NCBI GenBank assembly: GCA_028281495.1
Contig: JANQJU010000031.1
Location: 124,001 to 188,000 of the forward strand
From: SAR324 cluster bacterium
GTDB taxonomy: Bacteria; SAR324; NAC60-12
Reading direction: 5' to 3'
DNA: 64,000 nucleotides
Made by a program: the position numbers and the translations under genes. Position 1 is the stretch's first letter; each line of letters opens with the position of its first letter. The notes under the pieces are model-generated. The model ran no database searches, had not been told where the DNA came from, and saw only the letters and a list, made by a program, of their open reading frames with translations. Of this stretch, positions 53,455 to 62,112 are shown piece after piece.

Positions 53455-53645
53455 AAAAGAGGCGAAGCCACCGCAAGATCGTGTGAAACGCCTTTTGTTA
53501 CCTGGCAAGCCAGGTGGGGAAACGTGTAGAGGTTTAAGGCTTCCTTCTGAGAAGGCATGCGCACCACCTCTAGGGACAAACCCCGATGTGTGGATTAAGG
53601 TAGCAAAAGTTTTCAGCACGAGTCCCACAGTGAACTTCGCCGCTT
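53455..53645 (-). ncRNA. ssrS: 6S RNA
   Basis: On the minus strand the closing stem is GGCGAAG at 53641-53635 and CTTCGCC at 53467-53461. The central part carries the 6S signature GCATGC...AGAAGGAAGCCTTAAA, matching the GCATGCTCGG...GAAGCCTTAAA segment of E. coli 6S RNA. The length of about 185 nt fits. A T run follows the 3' end (TTTTTTTAGG), suiting termination. It lies just downstream of zapA, as in many proteobacteria. 6S RNA binds RNA polymerase holoenzyme in stationary phase. Confidence 0.88.
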
Positions 53646-53700
53646 AGTTCGCTATTGTCTTTACGACAATTCTACCATGTTCTTTTTTTTGATCAAACTG

Positions 53701-54015
53701 TTAGGTTCCCGCAGGTCCCAAAACTTGATCCAATTTGTGGCACATCGACTCTAAGCTATGTTTCGCTTCTTCTGAAACATAGTTCCGATCTCTCCGAATC
53801 TTGAGCAATTCGTCTGCCAGGTTCAAAGCAACTAAAACGGTCAGACTCGCAAGGCTATAGGTTTCCAATTGCTTCGACATTTCTAGAACCTTCTGGTTGA
53901 GGAATTTTTCGACCTCTCGTATCTGTTCCTCAGGATAACTACTAGCCACAGCAAACTGCTGCCCGTTCACAGTGATTTGGTATTTTTTTGGAGTCGATTG
54001 CGAGGTTTCTGTCAT
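53701..54015 (-). CDS. zapA: Cell division protein ZapA
   Basis: About 105 residues from ATG 54015 (MTETSQSTPKKYQITVNGQQ); a longer in-frame start at 54084 would add a 23-residue unusual extension. ZapA promotes FtsZ ring assembly. The family features are visible: ITVNGQQFAVASSYPEEQIREVE as N-terminal beta-rich part, then a coiled coil including LTVLVALNLADELLKIRR. Right length for the family. 6S RNA gene follows downstream on the same strand, a conserved pairing in proteobacteria. Confidence 0.9.
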   Translation of the reverse strand: MTETSQSTPKKYQITVNGQQFAVASSYPEEQIREVEKFLNQKVLEMSKQLETYSLASLTVLVALNLADELLKIRRDRNYVSEEAKHSLESMCHKLDQVLGPAGT

Positions 54016-54250
54016 CACGTCAATAAAAATTTCTAACCCAAATTCATTATGATATACTGCACAACGATTCGTCCAAAAAATCACTAAGTTGGTCGTTGGA
54101 TTCTGTTACTGTGCAGCGTTCAAGCCGGTAAAAATGCTAACAGTTTTTAAAACGGAAAGCAACGTTCTTTTAACATACGAAAGTACCGTATTTTGTACGT
54201 CTGCACCGAATTGCAATCCGAATATTTAACGTTGAAACCAAGGAACATTT

Positions 54251-55057
54251 ATGTCTGAAATCAGAAGACCTCCATTGGAGCAAGAAACCAAACAACAATT
54301 TGCAGGAATCATGGTCTTGGATCGGATGATTGGCTCTCAAGACCGTATCCATGCTTCACTCATGGAAAGAGACGATAAGTTGTTAGATGATAGTCTCAAT
54401 ATCCTTCAAGATAAGGGGCTAGTTGAAATTGACAATGAAAATTTTTATATCCCCACCGAGCGTGGCCAGAAACTCTACCAAACGGTTCTTGGACAGCAGA
54501 TGTCCTATACGACGCATTTTGATATTTATTCACATGTGGACCTTGGTGAGGGAGTATTCGCCAATAAATTACAACATTTTTTAGATGATCCTCGTTGGGA
54601 AGATCTTCGTGTTGCCGTATCAGAATACAAAAAAGTGGATCCCTACCGGATGGTTTTCTTGGCGATGATGAGCGCAGGAGCCTTCTATGAAAACCCAGAC
54701 TGGAAGTTTGATCTTTCGATGGGAACCCTCTTTGATGAAATGGAAGAAATTGTCCAATCTCAAATTCTTATTGACGAACTCGCTTACGAAGATGAAGAAG
54801 GTGTTATTTCTGGTGGTGATGTAATTGTAGATATTATTGAACAAGGTGCTTTGCTCAATAAAGAACGCTATGAAGCTCAAGCCCAACAAGAAACGGAAGC
54901 CCGTGCGATGCAACGTTATCGCGATGACGATGATGATGAGGTCGTCGTGGTTCATCATGGACATCCGGGCGGGTATTATGACCCGATGGCGACGGTAGGA
55001 GCCTATGCAGCCAGTGTCGTCTTTGTGGAAACCATGTGGCATTATCCATATTGGTAG
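54251..55057 (+). CDS. Uncharacterised 268-residue protein
   Basis: No family recognised. The N-terminal 70 residues could form a winged helix (DDSLNILQDKGLVEIDNENFYI followed by TERG), typical of small DNA-binding or adaptor folds. The C-terminal region has a very acidic DDDDDE patch followed by VVVVHHGHPGG and a hydrophobic end (AYAASVVFVETMWHYPYW). AGGAAC precedes the ATG. Divergent from zapA, convergent with the WD40 gene (19 bp apart). Confidence 0.6.
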   Translation: MSEIRRPPLEQETKQQFAGIMVLDRMIGSQDRIHASLMERDDKLLDDSLNILQDKGLVEIDNENFYIPTERGQKLYQTVLGQQMSYTTHFDIYSHVDLGEGVFANKLQHFLDDPRWEDLRVAVSEYKKVDPYRMVFLAMMSAGAFYENPDWKFDLSMGTLFDEMEEIVQSQILIDELAYEDEEGVISGGDVIVDIIEQGALLNKERYEAQAQQETEARAMQRYRDDDDDEVVVVHHGHPGGYYDPMATVGAYAASVVFVETMWHYPYW

Positions 55058-55076
55058 GCTGTGATCTTGTTTCAGC

Positions 55077-58019
55077 TTATTGCAGGTCTACCCCTCGAAC
55101 TTGTAGTTCTTGATCGGTCTCTACCAAAAAAGCACGACGAATGGTGTTGTTGAGACGGAGGTAGTATTGCCCGGTGGGCAGAAGCAGAGTTTTGGCCTTA
55201 TCGAAATCGGAAAGGTAGCTGTGCCACGGTTCAGCACCACGACGGAGCTGGAAGGGTACTTGAGTTGGATCGCCCCACAATTGGGTGTGGGCGAAATCCA
55301 ACATCACCTTACCGGTTGCCAAAGGGGGGGTCTGGATTTCGGGAACTAATGGGATTCGGTTCTTCGGATGGGGATCCTTGCGCTTGAGAGCATCTTGGAT
55401 TTGGGTGAAAAGACGATTGGTGAATTCTGCTTCGTCCAAGCCTTGGAAATCGCGAAAATCAATAAAATATGGCGTTGCTATAACTTTGCGAATAAACTCT
55501 TGAGGAAGGTCTATCCACCGCAGATTGTCTGGCATGGCAAAATCTTGATCACTATCGCAACCACTCAACAGGATCGAAACTTCATGCCCTTGGCGAATAT
55601 CGGATTGATCGAAGACTTCGTCAACCCAATAACGGAACTGTTGCTGTAGATCGAGAGCATTGCTGTAATCGTAAAGTTGTTCTTGGAAATCTGCCCATTG
55701 CCCAATCTTAGTAGCTAAGAAAATCAGATTGAAATCTTGACGCACAATCGCCAGCTTCAGCAGAGCATCGTACATGGTTTGGTCTTGTGGAGAGAGCTGG
55801 AGTCCATCAAAGGTCAAGCGTTGTAGATCCTCTGCTTGTTGACAAAAACGCTTCCGTTTCATCAGCTCATTCATCTCATTTTGAATGGCTTCTCGGCGCT
55901 TTTCCGTATCATCGACCTGGACCACGGCATAAATTTGTTCTTCTGGTTCGGGATCGAAGACTTCTTCCAGGTCAGACTCATCGACAACAAAAGCGGGTGG
56001 AAGGTCTTCTTCCGGCTCATCAGGGACGGCGGGGGGTGAAGTTCCCCATAAGGTATTTCCACTGACACCGTTCCCAGCAGCAGAGGTTTGTCGGCCTCCT
56101 GAAGAGCTTTGGCTTTGACGTTGACGTCGTTTCAACTCAATCGCATGGAGAGGAAAGTTCAATAGCACCAGTTCGGGTTTTAGGGTTCCGGCGGCAATGA
56201 GCTTTCCATCGGGGCGGATGCCTGAGGTACTGATAGGGGCGCTTTCTCCACTGAGAACACGGAGTTGGAGACCTTGATCGACATCCCACAAACGGATTGT
56301 TTTATCACGGGACGTGGAGACCAAGGTGCGACCATTGTCAGCAAAAAAGACTCCGTTGACAATGAAGCTATGTCCGGTCAATAGACGGCGGAGGCGGCCT
56401 TCACCACTACTGGGGGAGTCCCAAACGCGCAACGTGGTATCGGAGGAGGCAGAAGCTAAACGAGAACTATCGGGGCTGAAGTCTAAGGATTGGATGGTTT
56501 GCCGATGTCCAGACAGGGTATACAACTGGCGGCCATCTGGATAGCTCCACATGCGGATGCTTTTGTCGGCACTGCCCGTGGCAAATCGCTGACCATCGGG
56601 GGAAAAACGGACGGTTGTCACCTGGTCGTCATGGGCAGGTTTGGCTAGGATAACACGCGATTGGTCTAAATCCCACAAGACCCACTGGCGGTCGGCTCCT
56701 CCTGAAACCAAGACGGGTTCGGAAGGATGGTAATCCAGCGTATTCACTTTGCCACGATGACGTTGTAAGGAAAGGGTGGGTTGACCCGTTTGCGTATCCC
56801 ATACCATGACTTTGCCATCGGCTCCAGCAGTGGCAAAGGAACGGCTATCAGGGCTGACGCGCAATTCCTGGATGCGGTGATTGCCTGCGTCATAGGTTTT
56901 GGCGAGGTTTTGTCGTTCGATATTCCAAACACGGATGGTTTTGTCCATCGACGCGGAGAGGATGTAGCGTCCGTTTTTAGTAAAATCGAGTGAGGTGATA
57001 GCCCGGTCGTGCCCCTCTAGAGCCGCAACAAAGGCGGACTCGCCAAGTTCCCAAGTCTGAGCAGCCCCTTTGTGCATGGCAGCAATGATATGTTTGCCAC
57101 TCCCATCGAAATGGACGTGCTCGACAGGACCGGAGACTGATTTCAATTGATCAATCAACTTGCCATCTTTTAGATCCCACAGCCTTATCGAACCATCCAC
57201 GCTGCCAGAAAGCAGCACAGCACCGTTTTGGTGAAAGCTGATATCATTGACTTTGTTCTCGTGTCCCGTGAGGGTTTGTTCAGCGAGTTTTTGTTGCCAA
57301 TTCCAGATTTTGATGGTTTTGTCTCTGGAAGCAGAACCCAGGAGGATGCCATTGGGGTGAAACCGGACGGTATTGACTTCTCCAGCGTGCTCGCGAAGTT
57401 CGATGAGCAACTTACCGGTTTCAGTATTCCATAAGCGGACTTTGCTGTCGCTGCCTCCACTGGCGAGGATCCGGCTATTGGGATGAATTGCCACTCCCAA
57501 CACAGGACCTTGATGGGCCTTTTGGATGGTGCTGGATAAGACCAGCTTTTCAAGATCCCACACGAGGATGGCACCGTCATCGCTGCCAGAGATCAACAGG
57601 CGGCCATCTGCATTAATGGCCAAGGCATTCACGCTGCCGATGTGTCCCCGCAGTACCCCCTTCTTTTGGCCTCGATTGACATCCCATAAATGAATGGTAT
57701 GATCTTTTCCGCCCGTTAAAATCACTGGATCACGTGGATGCGAAAGCAGGGAAATGGCACGGTGTTCACCTGTGGAAAAGGCTTTCGCAGGGCGTCCGGT
57801 TTGGGCATTCCAGACTTCCAACTTGTGAGTTCCCGACAAGGTAATTATGAAGCGGTTGTCTGGGCTAAATACCGCATCAAACACATCTTTGCGCCCCAAC
57901 TTGAAAATGTGCTGGATGATATACTCATCGGCGCCCCACACCACTGACATCCCGAACAAGCTATAAACCAGGAGCCACCATCCGAAACACCGCAGCCATT
58001 GGACTCTCATAGCGTTCAA
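55077..58019 (-). CDS. Exported WD40-repeat protein (14 repeats) with C-terminal extension
   Basis: 980 residues. An N-terminal signal peptide (about 1-30, ending near VVWGADE) indicates export. Fourteen WD40-type repeats of about 41 residues follow (about 35-625), each ending in [VL]W[DN] and many starting GH or AH, enough for two seven-bladed propellers. Then a Ser/Gly-rich linker, an acidic segment, a coiled coil (about 710-760), and an unrecognised C-terminal domain (about 760-980). WD40 proteins are scaffolds. The neighbours do not indicate its role. It is divergent from tatC, 88 bp away. Confidence 0.85.
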   Translation of the reverse strand: MNAMRVQWLRCFGWWLLVYSLFGMSVVWGADEYIIQHIFKLGRKDVFDAVFSPDNRFIITLSGTHKLEVWNAQTGRPAKAFSTGEHRAISLLSHPRDPVILTGGKDHTIHLWDVNRGQKKGVLRGHIGSVNALAINADGRLLISGSDDGAILVWDLEKLVLSSTIQKAHQGPVLGVAIHPNSRILASGGSDSKVRLWNTETGKLLIELREHAGEVNTVRFHPNGILLGSASRDKTIKIWNWQQKLAEQTLTGHENKVNDISFHQNGAVLLSGSVDGSIRLWDLKDGKLIDQLKSVSGPVEHVHFDGSGKHIIAAMHKGAAQTWELGESAFVAALEGHDRAITSLDFTKNGRYILSASMDKTIRVWNIERQNLAKTYDAGNHRIQELRVSPDSRSFATAGADGKVMVWDTQTGQPTLSLQRHRGKVNTLDYHPSEPVLVSGGADRQWVLWDLDQSRVILAKPAHDDQVTTVRFSPDGQRFATGSADKSIRMWSYPDGRQLYTLSGHRQTIQSLDFSPDSSRLASASSDTTLRVWDSPSSGEGRLRRLLTGHSFIVNGVFFADNGRTLVSTSRDKTIRLWDVDQGLQLRVLSGESAPISTSGIRPDGKLIAAGTLKPELVLLNFPLHAIELKRRQRQSQSSSGGRQTSAAGNGVSGNTLWGTSPPAVPDEPEEDLPPAFVVDESDLEEVFDPEPEEQIYAVVQVDDTEKRREAIQNEMNELMKRKRFCQQAEDLQRLTFDGLQLSPQDQTMYDALLKLAIVRQDFNLIFLATKIGQWADFQEQLYDYSNALDLQQQFRYWVDEVFDQSDIRQGHEVSILLSGCDSDQDFAMPDNLRWIDLPQEFIRKVIATPYFIDFRDFQGLDEAEFTNRLFTQIQDALKRKDPHPKNRIPLVPEIQTPPLATGKVMLDFAHTQLWGDPTQVPFQLRRGAEPWHSYLSDFDKAKTLLLPTGQYYLRLNNTIRRAFLVETDQELQVRGVDLQ

Positions 58020-58107
58020 TCCCTTTGAATCCGAGTTAGTTGGAATCGAAGCTCTTCAATTCCTTGCTTCTCGCTTTATTCATAAACCCTTACACCATCA
58101 ATCGACC

Positions 58108-58920
58108 ATGTCAACGGAAGATCAAAACCGCTCTCAAGACCCCGAAGAGAATCCCAGTGACCCGGCAATGCCACTGCATGCACACCTCACCGAACTCCGA
58201 AAACGAATCCTCATTTCCCTCGCTTTCATCTTTGTCGGTTTTGTGACTGCGACTTCCATCGAATTGGAATTCAATCAACCGATCTTGTCCATTTTTCGCA
58301 AGCCACTGGATCTCCGAAACATTCCGTTGGTGTTCGATGAACTGACCGAACCGTTTTTCACATACTTAAGAATTGGTCTGTACACCAGTTTGTTTCTGAC
58401 TTTTCCCATTACGCTAAGCCAGATTTGGGCCTTTGTGCGACCTGCACTCTACGATAATGAAAAAAAATTGTTTTGGCCGTTTTTGTTCATCTCGTATCCG
58501 TTGTTCTGTGGGGGTGGTCTGTTTGGGTACTTCGTGGTGCTGCCTTTTGGTTACGATTTTTTCCTGGGTTTTCAAAATGCCGTGACAGAGCCTAGTTTAC
58601 GAATGGGGGCTTATCTTTCCTTAACGGTTCATATTTTGTTTGCCTTTGGCCTTGTCTTTGAACTTCCGATCATCTCTTTGATCCTCACTCGTTTGGGGAT
58701 TATCGATGCGCAATGGCTACGCACCAACCGAAAATATGCCCTCATTGTGGCATTTGTGTTGGCGGCCGTACTCACCCCACCCGATGTGTTCACTCAAGTC
58801 CTCATGGCAGGCCCCCTGATCGTTCTTTACGAAATCAGTGTGGTGGTGGCCATGATTACCCAGCCTCGTGAGAAGAAGAAGAAAAAGAAATCCAAATCCG
58901 AAGCCAAAGCCGCAAGCTAG
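58108..58920 (+). CDS. tatC: Sec-independent protein translocase TatC
   Basis: 270 residues with six membrane helices in the TatC pattern. N-terminal MPLHAHLTELRKRILISL is the typical TatC cytoplasmic entry, and the first loop has FDELTEPFFTYLRIG, close to the family motif. TatC binds the twin-arginine signal; ActB in this window has a candidate such signal. No tatA or tatB gene is adjacent. Basic C-terminal tail (KKKKKKSKSEAK). No strong ribosome site. Confidence 0.94.
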   Translation: MSTEDQNRSQDPEENPSDPAMPLHAHLTELRKRILISLAFIFVGFVTATSIELEFNQPILSIFRKPLDLRNIPLVFDELTEPFFTYLRIGLYTSLFLTFPITLSQIWAFVRPALYDNEKKLFWPFLFISYPLFCGGGLFGYFVVLPFGYDFFLGFQNAVTEPSLRMGAYLSLTVHILFAFGLVFELPIISLILTRLGIIDAQWLRTNRKYALIVAFVLAAVLTPPDVFTQVLMAGPLIVLYEISVVVAMITQPREKKKKKKSKSEAKAAS

Positions 58921-58925
58921 CCATA

Positions 58926-58998
58926 GGTCAGCACTCTGTGTAGAAGTCAGCACTTGTTCTGGAAGTCAGCACTCATGATAAAAGTCAGTATCCGATTG
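58926..58998. repeat. Short tandem repeats, unit about 19-20 bp, before the 111-aa gene
   Basis: Four imperfect copies starting AAGTCAGCACT or AGGTCAGCACT, with variable tails, fill the gap after tatC. Fits the general pattern of intergenic short repeats in this window. Confidence 0.7.
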
Positions 58999-59015
58999 GA
59001 GAAGGAAGCGACGCG

Positions 59016-59351
59016 ATGATGAAATTAGAGGTAGGTTATTTAGAGACTGTACCAGACGGTGTGAATGTGGCGTGGGGAGCTGTGGTGCGCTATGTCCATG
59101 ATTTCAAATTTGAGAACCCGTTTGAGGGAGAACAGGATTACGTGAGTTCTTCCGATTCGCTATTAAAAGGGTTACTCGATTGGCTCAATACGGTGGGTTT
59201 TTCCAAATTAAAACGGGTCTTGGAAGTGGATGATATTCGCCCTCATCATCATCAAGAAGTCACCGTGGAAAGCAAACGGTATGTGTTGAAAGGCAATCCC
59301 AAAGCGTCGGGAGAGGTGATCTATTTGACCGCGTGGAAGAAGCCCCAGTAG
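59016..59351 (+). CDS. Uncharacterised 111-residue protein
   Basis: No family recognised. A small soluble protein beginning MMKLEVGYLETVPDGVNVAW and containing a His-rich turn RPHHHQEVTV. Beta-rich by appearance. GAAGGAAG precedes the start. It sits alone between tatC and the RND efflux genes and is separated from the first of them by 102 bp. Confidence 0.55.
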   Translation: MMKLEVGYLETVPDGVNVAWGAVVRYVHDFKFENPFEGEQDYVSSSDSLLKGLLDWLNTVGFSKLKRVLEVDDIRPHHHQEVTVESKRYVLKGNPKASGEVIYLTAWKKPQ

Positions 59352-59453
59352 TTTCTCCATACTTTCTCCACATTTGTTTGATAAAATATCGCCTTCAGAC
59401 TGTGATGCTTTGTTAGGCGTTTCTTTTCTTCCCATCAACATGTAGGAGTTCGG

Positions 59454-60839
59454 ATGAAATGTTTCAGTTGGCTTATCTTGTCCAGTCTGCTGTTTACCGG
59501 TTGTTTCCCCTTAGAAAAACCAACTCCTGTCACGCCCCCACTCAGTGCTCCTGATCGTTGGCACACATCCCATTCTGCGAATCCGGTAGAGCCACAACTT
59601 TGGCTCGATCTTTTTGAAGATGAAACGTTGGAGTTGCTCGTCCAAGAATCCCTCACATCAAGCTATGATATTGGTGCAGCAGCGGCGCGAGTCCTGTCAG
59701 CTCATGCACGTTTACGAGCCATTGGTGTCCAAACGGACCCCGACTACACCATTTCGGGTGGGCCTTCAGCCAACCATCGTTACACCCCTCTGACCGATCA
59801 ACTCTCGGACTATGACACAACCTACTCGGCGACGTTCCAAGTATCTTGGGAAGCAGATCTGTGGGATCAGATTGGTCATCAAGAACGGGCAGCCCGTCTG
59901 GGTTTTCAAGCTCAAGAGTGGGACTTCCAAGCGCTTCAATTTTCTTTAGCAGCGAATGTTGCCAAGACTTGGTTCAATGCCAAAGAAACACAGTTACAGT
60001 TTCAATTGGTTCAGCAACGATTGAGCAATTTGAAAGAGAACCTATCGATTGTGGAAGAAGGCTTCCGAAACAACCTCAATAGTGCTTTGGATGTGCATTT
60101 GGCTCGGTCGAATGTTGCTAGTGAAGAAAGTCGATTGGCCCAACTTCAGGTGGACCGTGAGCGGACGGTCCGGGCTTTGGAATTTTTAATCGGTGTTTAT
60201 CCCGACGGTACCTTGCCCGTATCAGGAGAATTGCCCGAACTTCAACAGGATGTGCCTGTAGGGTTGCCTTCCGATTTACTAAAACGGCGGGCTGACGTAC
60301 GAGCCGCTGAATTACGATTGAAAGCCACCAACGAAGAAATGGCGGAGGCGTATTTAGCTCAGTTCCCCAGTTTCCGCCTCACCGGGTCGGTGGGGCTGAG
60401 CAGTGAAAATTCCAACACATTGGTGGACATCCAATCCGTGATTTGGTCCTTAGCAGCCAATGTGTCGCAACCCTTATGGAATGGAGACGATTTACAGGCC
60501 AACTTGGATCAGCGTCAAGCCGAAGCCAATGTGGCAGCAGCTGATTACGGAACCGTGGTGCTCACGGCATTTCAAGAAGTCGAAACCGCTTTAGCTTCCG
60601 AGCCTTTGTTGAAACGACAAGCGGAAGCCCTTGCTGTATCTGCTGAAGAGTCTAGAGCCGGGGAAGAACTCGCCTTAGAACAGTATCGTTCGGGGCTGGT
60701 CAACTTCGTGACAGTGCTAGAAGCTCAACGTCGTGCTTTTGATGCCCAACGCAGTTTGATCCAAGTGCAGAATGCTCGTATCCAAAACCGAATCAATCTC
60801 TACCTAGCCTTAGGTGGCGATTTCACAACCGAGGAGTGA
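59454..60839 (+). CDS. Outer membrane efflux lipoprotein (OprM/NodT family)
   Basis: 461 residues. Signal peptide with lipobox LLFTGC (Cys17). The two-fold TolC/OEP repeat is visible: long helical stretches with LQFQLVQQRLSNLKENLSI in the first and LKATNEEMAEAYLAQFPSF in the second, each followed by beta-barrel-like residues. It forms the outer membrane channel for the RND pump encoded next. TAGGAG site before the ATG. The periplasmic adaptor gene begins 1 bp after its stop. Confidence 0.93.
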   Translation: MKCFSWLILSSLLFTGCFPLEKPTPVTPPLSAPDRWHTSHSANPVEPQLWLDLFEDETLELLVQESLTSSYDIGAAAARVLSAHARLRAIGVQTDPDYTISGGPSANHRYTPLTDQLSDYDTTYSATFQVSWEADLWDQIGHQERAARLGFQAQEWDFQALQFSLAANVAKTWFNAKETQLQFQLVQQRLSNLKENLSIVEEGFRNNLNSALDVHLARSNVASEESRLAQLQVDRERTVRALEFLIGVYPDGTLPVSGELPELQQDVPVGLPSDLLKRRADVRAAELRLKATNEEMAEAYLAQFPSFRLTGSVGLSSENSNTLVDIQSVIWSLAANVSQPLWNGDDLQANLDQRQAEANVAAADYGTVVLTAFQEVETALASEPLLKRQAEALAVSAEESRAGEELALEQYRSGLVNFVTVLEAQRRAFDAQRSLIQVQNARIQNRINLYLALGGDFTTEE

Positions 60840-60840
60840 T

Positions 60841-62103
60841 ATGAAAATTTTTCGATTTCTCATCCGATTGTTACTGCCTTTAGTCGTTTTGGGCGGTGCC
60901 GCTTGGGGAGCTTTCACGATCCTGAGCAACAAGCCGGAAGCCCGTCGGTCCCGACCGCCGAAGGCTCAAATTTCGGTAGAAGCCACTCGGCTCAAGCCAC
61001 AGACGTATTCCATCACCATCCGGTCCTATGGAGTGGTCCAACCCCGCACCGAAAGCACGCTAATCCCACAAGTTTCGGGCAAGATCATCAAAGTCGCTTC
61101 GAATTTTCGTGAAGGGGGTTTTTTTGAAGAAGGTCAACTGCTCGTGACCATTGATCCACGGGACTACGAAGCAGAAGTGAAAATTGCAGAAGCCAATTTG
61201 GTCCAGGCTCGTCTCGCTTTAGAAGAAGAAAGAGCCAAAGCTGCCCAAGCCCTACGAGATTGGAAACGTTTGAGACAAAGTGGTCGGCCGAGTGATTTGG
61301 TTCTGCGTAAACCTCAAATGAATGCTGCCCAAGCGTCCATTCAAGCGGCAGCCACCCGATTGGAGCAAGTCAAAGTGAACCTGGAGCGGACTCGAATTCG
61401 TGCTCCCTATGCTGGACGTATCTTGAGCAAAGAGGTGGATGTTGGACAATTCGTTCCCACGGGAACGCAATTGGCCAAAGTTTATGCGGTGGACTACGCC
61501 GAAATCCGGCTTCCGTTAAATAGCCAACAATTGGAATTGGTCGACATTCCCGAACCCTATCGGGGGGATTCCCGAACCGAGGAAGGCCCTCCTGTGATGA
61601 TCAAATACCGTTCAGCCGAGCAAACCTATCGTTGGGAAGCACGCATTGTGAGAACCGATGGTGCGTTTGATGTCAACAGCCGTCAACTTTTTGTGGTGGC
61701 ACAAGTGGATAATCCGTATGGCCGCAGACCCGAAGGCAATCCTCCCCTCAAGATTGGTCAATTTGTAGAAGCCGAAATTGCGGGATCACGCCTGGATGAG
61801 GTGATCGTGATTCCCCGATCTGCCCTATATCAGGGAGATGAAGTCGTGTTGATTGAAGATGGCAAGATCCGTCGAAAAGCCGTGACGATTATCTGGAGTA
61901 ATTCCGAAGATGTGGTGATTCGAGAAGGAGTGCAAGCAGGAGATATTTTAGCGCTAACACCTGTAGGATCGCTGATCAGTGGCACTCAAGTCAATGCGAT
62001 TGTGGATGGAGAAGCCGTTTCGCAAAAAGATGGGGGATCCGAAGGGGCGGGCAAAAACAAACATTCTGATAAAAATAAAGGAGAACCCAATAACCAAGGT
62101 TAA
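60841..62103 (+). CDS. RND efflux periplasmic adaptor (HlyD/MFP family)
   Basis: About 420 residues. I used ATG 60841, which has GAGGAG upstream; an in-frame start 27 bp earlier lies inside the previous gene. N-terminal membrane anchor (about 5-25), lipoyl/barrel-sandwich domain, coiled-coil hairpin (about 115-165) with LVQARLALEEERAKAAQALR, then the beta-barrel and membrane-proximal domains. It joins the inner membrane pump to the outer membrane channel. The permease gene begins 9 bp later. Confidence 0.94.
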   Translation: MKIFRFLIRLLLPLVVLGGAAWGAFTILSNKPEARRSRPPKAQISVEATRLKPQTYSITIRSYGVVQPRTESTLIPQVSGKIIKVASNFREGGFFEEGQLLVTIDPRDYEAEVKIAEANLVQARLALEEERAKAAQALRDWKRLRQSGRPSDLVLRKPQMNAAQASIQAAATRLEQVKVNLERTRIRAPYAGRILSKEVDVGQFVPTGTQLAKVYAVDYAEIRLPLNSQQLELVDIPEPYRGDSRTEEGPPVMIKYRSAEQTYRWEARIVRTDGAFDVNSRQLFVVAQVDNPYGRRPEGNPPLKIGQFVEAEIAGSRLDEVIVIPRSALYQGDEVVLIEDGKIRRKAVTIIWSNSEDVVIREGVQAGDILALTPVGSLISGTQVNAIVDGEAVSQKDGGSEGAGKNKHSDKNKGEPNNQG

Positions 62104-62112
62104 GGAGGTCCC

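Noticed and set aside
53437..53647. Small open frames on both strands over 53.4-53.6 kb
   Set aside because: They overlap the 6S RNA, have no ribosome site and no recognisable protein features.
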